DNA of 64,000 nt. It comes from an uncultured Bacteroidales bacterium. GTDB lineage: Bacteria > Bacteroidota > Bacteroidia > Bacteroidales > Paludibacteraceae. The translations under genes were made by a program, and so were the position numbers. The notes under the pieces are model-generated. The model was given only the letters and a program-made list of their open reading frames with translations, was not told where the DNA came from and did not search any database. Below, piece by piece: positions 1-7,527 of the stretch. Every line of letters begins with the position of its first letter. Position 1 is the first letter of the stretch. The stretch spans positions 1 to 64,000 of the forward strand of contig CADCBP010000005.1 of the NCBI GenBank assembly GCA_902799705.1, written 5' to 3'.

Positions 1-1949
1 CCGCGTGGCACCATCCTTTTCCGCGAAGATTTCGGCGGCAATGACCCGTCTGATCCGATTACCAGCCAAGACCCTTTGACCACGATGAGTTCAAGATATC
101 GGCAAGAATTCAACGTCCTATCATGGGTCTCCAGCGGCAAGTTCGTAGTCGCCAAGCATGGATGGAAGAATAATTGGGAAAGCAGTACTACCGCTAATAT
201 GGATTCTCAGTGGTTCATCCAAGACGACCACACCTATCCTAATGATTACACGCGCGGGTATTTATTAGAGGTAGATGGTATCGGGGGGAATGACGCTTTT
301 TATACCACAACCTTCCCTGTGTGTCATGAGTTAGATCTCTCTTTCTCAGCCTACGTAGCGAATGTGTTGGAACCCGGGCATAATTTTCTCCGTCCCAAAG
401 TGCGTTTTCTTATCCAGGACGAGCGGACAATGGATACTATTTGGGAACAATCTACCGGTAAAATCGAGCCTGCTCCATCTGATTACCGGCAATATGGTGT
501 CCCGACGACGATGTCTGCGCCCTGGCACCTTGTCGGAGCCTCGTTCCATGTGCCGGAAGGAGTGGATGAAATCAGACTTTCTATCTTCAACGACGAGAAT
601 GCATCAGGCGGTAATGATTTCGCCATGGATGATATAGAGATCCGGCTCTGCAAACCGGAAGTGGCTATTCTCTCCGAGCATGAAGTTTGCCTGGATTCAT
701 CGTATGTTTTCGAGACGTCGGTGACGGCAGATGGCGGTTTTAAGGAACCTTATAATTATCTCTGGCAGTATGCCACGGACAGCCTGGAGTTCAACAGTGA
801 CGGATGGACCAATGTGGTCTTGGGCAAAACGCTCGCCTTTGATTCTATCAAACCGGAAAATGAAGGCTGGTACCGGTTCTGCGTCACCTCTGACGGCGTG
901 GATGTAGAGACCGAGCGCTACTGCCGCGCAATGAGCGAACCGTTCCATCTTACTGCCCATCATTGTTGCCCGAAAACAGTCGATGTAAGGACCAATACGA
1001 CTGCGAGGTCAAACGGGGTGTCTATACCCTTCACACGAAGTTGTGTTGCCCCGATTTGCAATACGCTCCTGCAGACACCACCGTCTGCGACACTCTCATG
1101 CCGTTCTTCTGGCACGGCTTGGTCTTCGAAGAGGCGGGTACAAAAGAGGTGATGGAGAAGAGTCCGCGCGGATGCGACAGTATATTGCATATCTATACAC
1201 TCAATACGGAACTGTGTTGCCGGGACATTCAGTACGCGCCGAAAGACACAATCGTGTGTGACACCCTCATGCCATTTCTTTGGAACGGCGTACTTTTTAA
1301 AGAGCCGGCGACACAAGAGGTGATCGAAAAGAGTCCGCGAGGCTGTGACAGTATATTGCATATCTATACGCTCAATACGGAACTGTGTTGTCCCGACCTT
1401 GTGTACGCACCATTAGACACGGTTGTCTGCGACACACTCATGCCATTCACTTGGCGAGGCGTGCTGTTCGGAGAACCCGACACACAGGAGAAAATGGAAA
1501 CAAGTCCGCGAGGATGCGACAGTATTCTCTATATCCTTACCTTGGACACCGTTCATTGCGAGCGTTTATATCCGATTATCGTGAACAAGTACAACTGGCA
1601 GCTGCTTTGCGACAACGTTGTCCTGCGACGGATTTTCCCCGACCGGACACCTACGGCTTTTCAGTGGTATAAAGACGAAAAACCTATTCCAGGAGCCATG
1701 GAAGACGACTACGCCGAGCAGAACATCTTGAACGGCATCTTCCAACTCCGCGTAGTCCTGGACCACGAAGAAATCATTTGGTCCAATATACTGGAAATAT
1801 TCGAATCCATCGAGGAAATTCCGGTTCGGGTACGCATCTATAACAGCCGCGGAGAAGAGATCCCGGAAAGTCAGGTAAGTCACGGATTTTACCTCTATCG
1901 GTTTGAACAAGGTGAACATGTATGGGCCCAAAAACGATTGATACTATGA
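1..1949 (+). CDS. Secreted cysteine-repeat surface protein, 5'-partial and frameshifted
   Basis: The frame is open from base 1, so the N-terminus lies outside the window; the first visible residues include RGTILFREDFGGN, a phrase common in Bacteroidetes surface proteins. Bases 1-970 (frame 1) encode a beta-rich, carbohydrate-binding/MAM-like region ending NDFAMDDIEIRLC. From about 1044 the coding frame is frame 3 and carries three 57-residue repeats (starting 1044, 1215, 1386) with VCDTLMPF and SPRGCDSILHIYTLNT, the cysteine-anchored module seen in T9SS cargo. The two frames join if one C is added to the CCC run at 969-971, giving HCCPENSRCKDQYDC; the gene therefore has a 1-nt deletion, or the assembly an error. 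Left alone, frame 1 ends at 1152 and frame 3 is open 963-1949. The C-terminus (VRIYNSRGEEI, then GFYLYRF) resembles a type A sorting domain. Its stop overlaps the next ATG (ATGA). Confidence 0.75.
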
Positions 1950-2860
1950 AACACGTTAAACTAATTTTGTTATTCTTGCTGGTGTCGCATGCAGCACACG
2001 CGAATCATTTGTTCGAAATAGGTTTTCGAGGGGGCATGGCAGGTTACGACGCCCAATGTCACTATGTTTCTTCTGTTGCGGGGATACATGGCGGAATGGT
2101 GGTGAGTTATGCCTACCATTCCTCCCAGGTGATCGGTTTCCGTGTCGCCGCGACACTGGATCGCGGACAGGCCGGTTTTAACAAACTCGATTATGTCGAT
2201 AGTTACTCGGTGATTGACGTGGAGAACGAGTTGATGCAGGTGGACTATTCCATCGGGCGGCTGGAGGAGAACTACAGCACGTGGGCCTTCGGAATTCCTG
2301 TTCAGTTGGCTATTACCCTAAACCATTTCTACCTGTATGCAGGACCGAAAATCGTTTTTCCTTTCTCCGGAAAGTGGAGTGAAAAGGCAGAAAATGCCGC
2401 GTTGTCGGTGTATTACCCTCAACGGGACAACAGGGTGTATAACTCATACCCTCTTGCAGCCTCGCCCTCTTTCCGCGAATCGCAGGGCGGGGAGTATCAA
2501 TCGCTTCCGAAAGTCCAGTACTGGCTGGCAGCGGAGGTTGGTTATGACATCCCCATTCACACGGGCAGACGAAGCAATTCCTTCCTTTCCATCGGGGTTT
2601 ATTTTGATTATTCGTTCTCTCTGATAGCCGATGTACCGTCAGAGCGGATTTCATTATTAATGCTCTCGGACACGCGGGACGGTTTTCCGCTTCATCGGAT
2701 CTTGACGCCGATAGTTCAGTCACAGCGTCAAGGTAAAAGGCTTGTTTCAGCAAGACGCCCCTTTGATGTTGGTATTAAGCTCTCGTTCCGCATTGCGCCG
2801 TACGACCCGCTCCGCCGAAACAGTCAAAGCTGCCGTTGTTACGGAATATATGACCTTTAA
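1946..2860 (+). CDS. Outer-membrane beta-barrel protein, hypothetical
   Basis: A 304-residue protein with a clear signal peptide (MKHVKLILLFLLVSHAAHA). The mature part alternates short beta strands rich in Tyr, Gly and aromatic residues, including a porin-like FLSIGVYFDYSFSLIADV strand, and resembles the PorT/outer-membrane beta-barrel class common in Bacteroidetes. I do not recognise a specific family. The start at 1946 is chosen because it begins the signal peptide and overlaps the upstream stop as ATGA, which implies translational coupling with the repeat protein before it; an in-frame ATG at 1922 would add eight residues in front of the signal peptide. It may be an anchor or partner for the upstream surface protein; that role is inference from coupling only. 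Confidence 0.7.
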   Translation: MKHVKLILLFLLVSHAAHANHLFEIGFRGGMAGYDAQCHYVSSVAGIHGGMVVSYAYHSSQVIGFRVAATLDRGQAGFNKLDYVDSYSVIDVENELMQVDYSIGRLEENYSTWAFGIPVQLAITLNHFYLYAGPKIVFPFSGKWSEKAENAALSVYYPQRDNRVYNSYPLAASPSFRESQGGEYQSLPKVQYWLAAEVGYDIPIHTGRRSNSFLSIGVYFDYSFSLIADVPSERISLLMLSDTRDGFPLHRILTPIVQSQRQGKRLVSARRPFDVGIKLSFRIAPYDPLRRNSQSCRCYGIYDL

Positions 2861-2882
2861 ATTAGAAATACATGAGTAATAA

Positions 2883-2914
2883 TTTGCATATTTCAAAAAA
2901 AAGTTGTACCTTTG
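2883..2914 (+). promoter_or_regulatory. Bacteroidetes-type promoter (structured leader / orphan gene)
   Basis: TTTG at 2883-2886 and TACCTTTG at 2907-2914 are separated by 20 bp, matching the -33/-7 consensus. The spacer has the A-tract and G(T)TGTA found at the other promoters of the window. Transcription should start near 2918-2921, about 450 nt before the next start codon. Confidence 0.85.
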
Positions 2915-2918
2915 CATC

Positions 2919-3373
2919 GTGATACAATTCAGTGTGCGGAATTTTGTTTGTAATCTATTGATTTTAAGATGATTATGATAGTAAAGACAGTAATAATGTC
3001 TAGGATTATAAGCAAACGCCCCTTGAGCGCATAAGAGATTACCCTGAAAATAGACCGAAAAAAGCGTAAAGATAAGTATAGATAAGTAGTGATGCGTTAA
3101 TTTTAGACAAAAACAGATAAAACCCTTTGAGTGCTTTAGGAGCGTTGCTCCTTGTACAAATTGGTAGTTAAACCTGCTTGTAATCTAACGAGTAAAAGCA
3201 CTCAAAGATATAAACATAAAAAACATTTCAAATCAAATCGCAAAGTCAAATATTCCTTCATAAGATACTATATGTCAATACGATATGCGATTATAAATGC
3301 AAGTTAACGCATCAGTAGTATTTAATAATTAGTAAAGATTAGCCGTAAGACAAGATAAACAACAGATACAGAT
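2919..3373 (+). ncRNA. Candidate structured leader or non-coding RNA
   Basis: About 450 nt of strongly AT-rich sequence lie between a good promoter and the ATG at 3374, without an open reading frame. It contains nested inverted repeats. The outer stem is TGATGCGTTAA at 3090-3100 with TTAACGCATCA at 3304-3314 (11 bp, perfect). The inner stem is CTTTGAGTGCTTT at 3125-3137 with AAAGCACTCAAAG at 3195-3207 (13 bp, perfect). Directly after the inner stem's left arm is a hairpin AGGAGC-GTT-GCTCCT (3138-3152). A smaller hairpin, AGACA with TGTCT, lies around 2985-3001. No match to tmRNA, RNase P, SRP RNA, 6S or a riboswitch that I know was seen. It could be a long 5' UTR, a separate small RNA, or a cis-acting site; RNA folding is inference from the repeats. 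Confidence 0.45.
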
Positions 3374-4075
3374 ATGTCAAGACATCTAAAGACGACCGTG
3401 ATTGAGCGTTTGGCAAATACGATAGCGACGTTTGTATCATTGCCAGCAGGGTCCACGCCTCATGCCCGGGGTGTGAAGTATTTCCGTGCAAACACGGCAA
3501 TAGACATGCTCTGGGGTGCGATGGATTTGGAGCAAGAGGGTCAGAAATATAAGAAGCGTATAGTGGTTCGTCCGGCACGATTTCGGGACGGATTATTTGA
3601 GTTATATACGTATCATTTTCCGAAGAAATGGTCAGAGGCATGTATGGCGAACCGTGAGATGATCAAGGCGGCTCAGCGTCGTGCGCACGCGTTGGAGAAG
3701 GATTACAGTCCGGAGGGATTGGAATGGCGGATTCGGTTCTTTCAGCATTATTTTCGTGTGTTCAAGTGCGGCGGCAAGCCGGAGGAAGGTTTCAAGGCTT
3801 ATTCACGGTTCTATCAATATACGTATGTAGCTATTTATCGGCAGTTAAAAGAGGAGGCACAAAAAGCGAATGAAAAAGAGGTCGAAATAGAGGAAATCAG
3901 CTTCGAACCGATAGATTTTCGTCCCCGTTTGAGGGAGTTCGCAAGTCCTCTTCGGAGAGCGTACAACTATTTAGAAAATCAAGATTTGCAACCGCATGAT
4001 ATTCAAGAAGTTGCAAATCCACCAAAAATTCCTCGTACAACTGCAAAATTTGCACATGTCAAAAAAAAGCAGTAA
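3374..4075 (+). CDS. Orphan basic protein, function unknown
   Basis: A 233-residue soluble protein without signal peptide or membrane segment. It is rich in Lys and Arg (for example KKRIVVRPARF at ~56-66, AQRRAHALEKDY at ~98-109, a VKKKQ tail) and aromatic residues (RFFQHYFRVF, YSRFYQYTYVAIYR), suggesting nucleic-acid contact, but no known motif (HUH, HEPN, PD-(D/E)XK, helix-turn-helix) is evident. I do not recognise the family. It follows the long structured leader and is the only gene on that transcript before the next promoter. That promoter is embedded in its last codons: the TAA stop at 4073-4075 forms the first bases of the next -7 box. Its surroundings are all surface-protein genes, so it looks like a self-contained unit placed among them. 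Confidence 0.65.
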   Translation: MSRHLKTTVIERLANTIATFVSLPAGSTPHARGVKYFRANTAIDMLWGAMDLEQEGQKYKKRIVVRPARFRDGLFELYTYHFPKKWSEACMANREMIKAAQRRAHALEKDYSPEGLEWRIRFFQHYFRVFKCGGKPEEGFKAYSRFYQYTYVAIYRQLKEEAQKANEKEVEIEEISFEPIDFRPRLREFASPLRRAYNYLENQDLQPHDIQEVANPPKIPRTTAKFAHVKKKQ

Positions 4076-4080
4076 TTTTG
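4049..4080 (+). promoter_or_regulatory. Bacteroidetes-type promoter inside the 3' end of the orphan gene
   Basis: TTTG at 4049-4052 and TAATTTTG at 4073-4080 have a 20-bp spacer containing TCAAAAAAAAGCAG. It lies within codons for the orphan protein's C-terminus and should drive the 1082-aa protein gene starting at 4152. Confidence 0.8.
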
Positions 4081-4151
4081 CACTCGAATTTGAAAGGGTA
4101 AAATAGCCCTCGGAAAATTGTACAAGAAAACATCAAAAAATCAGTAGAGAT

Positions 4152-7100
4152 ATGAAGACCTCAAAACACATCGGTTTGCTCATCGCAACAATGGTAGTAT
4201 TAAAGGGAACGTGCGCCTACGCGCAGGAGGATATATCCGATCGTTACGCCTGGCGGCTGGACAGTGTGGTAGGTTCGATGCCTGTTTTCCCTGCGGTGAC
4301 AGACAGCACGCCCGTCAAGCCGGATTGGTATGCGCAATACACGTACGATGCCAACTCCGTGACCGTAGTGTCCAGTCTCCGGGTGTTGTGGCAGGACACG
4401 ATGACCTTTATCTATCCCAGAAAAGACGTCTATACCTGGGCTGTGGACAGCGGTTCGTATCTCAAGGAAGTGTATAATGGCGAATACAAAGGCGGTGAAT
4501 TAGTCGGCAACTTCAACACGTACCCGAACGAGCGCAAACTTGTAATGAAAGACAGCGTGCGTAACGTCTATGACGTGGAAGGAAAGCTTATTCGTCAGAT
4601 ACGCAACTATGACTATATCACTTTCCGTCTCAACACCGTCTATGACGAGCAGACAGGAATGATGACAGGCATGGAATGGACGCCATACAACCGCACCGTC
4701 CGTACAGAGAATGATTCTGTTTCGGTTGACTATACCTATAAATATAACGCGTCTGCACGCAAGTGGGAAACGAAGTCCGAAAGCGTGGTACGCAATTCTT
4801 ACCGCAATCATATTCTGTATATGTCTATCCGTGAATCTAACTACACCTATCATGAGAACGGCGAAATAGCTTCTCTCCATGTGGACATCTCTGAATATAA
4901 CCCAATGGGAATTGATACACTTTGGATAAAAGCCGAAATAAAACGGAATACAGAAGGCAAAAACACCTATGGACGGGAAACGGTAACTACGCGTAAAGAT
5001 CCTGTTGCACGCACTCGGGAGAGTTCTTATACTTACGATGAGCAAGGAAATCTCGTGTTCACCGACAATATCGAGCGACGGATTGACCGTGCTACGAATC
5101 TCTGTATCAGCGAGATTCATTCCGAGCAGTCGGGCAAGGTATGTCTTTCCAAGCAAGAGCGTGAATGGATAATCCGTACCCGTCCTATGATGAGCATAGA
5201 AGGGAAAACTACCTTGCTGACGCTGGAGAACAATTACACCAACGACAGTCTGAAACGACACCATTGTATTCGCTACGATGAGAATTACAACATCGTATTG
5301 GATGTGGATTCGTTTGTCAACTCCAAAGGCATGTGGTGCTACGAGCGCAAGGAATACGATGCGGAGGGAGAGAAGATATACACCGTTTCCAGCCGTGAAG
5401 ACCCGGCTTACGGAGGCTGGACTATTTTTAGCGAAGAGGATCATCGTCCGGCAGAGTATTATAAACTACTATTGGTCAATATACAAGGTTGGAGCGTCAA
5501 TGGGGGAAAATATCATTACGATACTATCCGGGAAACGCATTGGTATTACTCCAATAAATTCGACATGTCCCGCAAACGGGAAAAACTGGATACCAAAAAC
5601 TTCACTTGGAATTTGTTAAACTACAGCCGCGAGGAAACCACATTTAATTCCGACGGAACACCTGCCTCCACCATTGAATATATCAGCAATGATCCGGAAG
5701 GAACCGTTTGGGAAGAAAAATACCTCTATACCTTCACGTATGATGAGGAAATCGGTTTGTACCTGCGTATCAAGACAGCAGAAATGGCGGATAATGGAGA
5801 CGGCACCAAGTCCTGGCAGGCTCTGGCTCAACCTCTACCTGACTGGTATTATAAGTTCGGAGGAGGTAAAGCCGGTATGGAACGTGAATACTATGCCGAG
5901 GTACAAGAAGATATAGAAGGACATCAGGCACATCTGTATTACTATAACTATGTGGACTCTACCGCCTCATGGGAACTGACATATCGGAAAGATGTTACTT
6001 ACTTCCCCGAACCGGATTGCAAGAAAGAAGCATCGAGATATTTCTGGAGAAAGGAAAACTCAAGTATGGTTGTTCCCGGAAATCGGACAGAGGGGCTGGA
6101 ACTCTTCACCGACACCTTCGATATCTTCGATGAATTCGGCACTTTTACAGAGCAGCACGCCTATCATTGGGAAGATTCAACAACACTTATTTGTGACACG
6201 ATCATCCGCAACCAGCCCACCTACGATGTCCTCGGCCGTTTGACGCAGCGCATCGAGTGGTACACATGGAGCAATACAGGCAATATCCCGTATTGGAAAT
6301 ACCGTTACTTCTATCGTCCGGACGACGGTACGCAGTATGATTGCGTTGCTGTTTCGCAATACGGCGGCTCATCTATGGGGTGGACTGATTTCCAATTGAC
6401 GAATGACGGTCTTGGAGATGTCTCTTATGATGAACAGGGACGAGCTGTCGAGCAGATTTACTACCGTCTGGATAACACGGCAACCGCACTCGTACCCAAA
6501 ACAAAACACATCAATCATTACGAAGACGACAATGCCGACTGGTATTTCCGCGAGACCTACAACTGGTCGGATACAAACAATGCATGGGAATTCGCTAATT
6601 CTTCCTATCGCGGTCCGGCTACTTTACCGGTTATTTCTCTCGATGAATCCGGCAATATAGTACACTACGAGTTGCGCAACGAGGCCTACAATCTGACGTA
6701 CGGAGCATCCTTGGAAACGGAGCCTGTGCTCTCACCGGCATCGTTCGGAATTCAGGAAGCGAACCAGCTTCTCTACACCGATTGGCTCAACCCGAATGCA
6801 ATGAAAGCGCGTATCCTGACGGCACACCATCAGTCGGAAAATAAATACGGCATTTTGGATCCTGTGAATGCGCAATACATGGCACGCTACTACTACACCC
6901 AACTGAGTGCAGAAGTTGATACCGTAAAAACGCCGACAGAAGAGAACTTGGAGATTGAACCCGAAGAGAACACCGCTACTTTCACATGGCCGGCTGTCAG
7001 CGGAGGTGCTTCCTACACGCTCATTATCTGGGCAGATGAAGCGCAGACGGAGAAAGTATGTACTCTCCACTTGGCTGCTGACGGAACGCTGATCTCCATT

Positions 7101-7400
7101 GACTTCTCCAAAGCGCCTCGCCGCGCACCTGCCGCCTTATGGAGCGCACCTGTATTGAGTACCACAATAGAAAACCTATTACCTGGTACACAGTATTGGT
7201 ACACCCTTGAAGCCTATGACGATGTGCTGCTGCTCATTGACACCGCCCATGGTTCATTCCGCACAAAAGAAGGTACAGAAGATATCGATTTCATCGGGGA
7301 AAAAGAGAATGTACACAAGTTCCTGAGAGACGGACAGATTTATCTGCTCCGCGGAGGACAGATGTACGATGTACGCGGACAGTTGATAATTGAAAATTGA
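4152..7400 (+). CDS. Large secreted protein with YD-like repeats and Fn3-like domain
   Basis: A 1082-residue exported protein with signal peptide MKTSKHIGLLIATMVVLKGTCAYA followed by Q. Residues ~60-900 are a long series of beta-hairpin units with Tyr/Trp pairs and phrases such as YTYDEQGNLVF and YDEQGRAVEQIYYR, reminiscent of RHS/YD repeats though not a canonical array. Residues ~935-1040 form a fibronectin III-like domain (TATFTWPAVSGGASYTLII) that is homologous to one in the next gene. The C-terminus DGQIYLLRGGQMYDVRGQLI matches a short motif shared with other surface proteins here and probably serves for type IX export or anchoring (inference). The last residues IIEN and the stop come from an AATTGAAAATTGA word repeat that opens the intergenic tract. 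The promoter is at 4049-4080. Confidence 0.75.
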   Translation: MKTSKHIGLLIATMVVLKGTCAYAQEDISDRYAWRLDSVVGSMPVFPAVTDSTPVKPDWYAQYTYDANSVTVVSSLRVLWQDTMTFIYPRKDVYTWAVDSGSYLKEVYNGEYKGGELVGNFNTYPNERKLVMKDSVRNVYDVEGKLIRQIRNYDYITFRLNTVYDEQTGMMTGMEWTPYNRTVRTENDSVSVDYTYKYNASARKWETKSESVVRNSYRNHILYMSIRESNYTYHENGEIASLHVDISEYNPMGIDTLWIKAEIKRNTEGKNTYGRETVTTRKDPVARTRESSYTYDEQGNLVFTDNIERRIDRATNLCISEIHSEQSGKVCLSKQEREWIIRTRPMMSIEGKTTLLTLENNYTNDSLKRHHCIRYDENYNIVLDVDSFVNSKGMWCYERKEYDAEGEKIYTVSSREDPAYGGWTIFSEEDHRPAEYYKLLLVNIQGWSVNGGKYHYDTIRETHWYYSNKFDMSRKREKLDTKNFTWNLLNYSREETTFNSDGTPASTIEYISNDPEGTVWEEKYLYTFTYDEEIGLYLRIKTAEMADNGDGTKSWQALAQPLPDWYYKFGGGKAGMEREYYAEVQEDIEGHQAHLYYYNYVDSTASWELTYRKDVTYFPEPDCKKEASRYFWRKENSSMVVPGNRTEGLELFTDTFDIFDEFGTFTEQHAYHWEDSTTLICDTIIRNQPTYDVLGRLTQRIEWYTWSNTGNIPYWKYRYFYRPDDGTQYDCVAVSQYGGSSMGWTDFQLTNDGLGDVSYDEQGRAVEQIYYRLDNTATALVPKTKHINHYEDDNADWYFRETYNWSDTNNAWEFANSSYRGPATLPVISLDESGNIVHYELRNEAYNLTYGASLETEPVLSPASFGIQEANQLLYTDWLNPNAMKARILTAHHQSENKYGILDPVNAQYMARYYYTQLSAEVDTVKTPTEENLEIEPEENTATFTWPAVSGGASYTLIIWADEAQTEKVCTLHLAADGTLISIDFSKAPRRAPAALWSAPVLSTTIENLLPGTQYWYTLEAYDDVLLLIDTAHGSFRTKEGTEDIDFIGEKENVHKFLRDGQIYLLRGGQMYDVRGQLIIEN

Positions 7401-7498
7401 CAGTTATGGTTCGCGCAATGATGCGCGAAAAATGCACGGAGATTTAATTGATAGTTATGGTTCGCGCAATGATGCGCGAAAAATGCACGGAGATTTAT
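7399..7498. repeat. Tandem 51-bp repeat with palindrome
   Basis: Two near-identical copies (7399-7449 and 7450-7498) of a unit beginning GA(C/T)AGTTATGGTTCGCGC and ending GCACGGAGATTTA. Each holds the hairpin TTCGCGC-AATGAT-GCGCGAA. The first copy overlaps the stop codon of the upstream gene. The same hairpin core occurs again at about 11928-11948. Confidence 0.9.
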
Positions 7499-7527
7499 AT
7501 AAAAAGTTTATATAATTAGATAGTTAT

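Noticed and set aside
960-1000. Programmed -1 ribosomal frameshift
   Set aside because: The sequence at the frame change (CCCGAAAAC) is not an X-XXY-YYZ slippery heptamer in the zero frame and no obvious downstream stem supports it.
3374-4075. REP-associated transposase, retron reverse transcriptase or TnpB-like partner of the upstream RNA
   Set aside because: No HUH, YxDD or RuvC-type residues are visible in the protein. The association with a structured leader remains, but none of these known systems fits.
4500-5444. 314-codon minus-strand frame inside the 1082-residue protein gene
   Set aside because: It lies opposite a coherent secreted repeat protein with signal peptide and shared C-terminal motif; the antisense product shows no family features.
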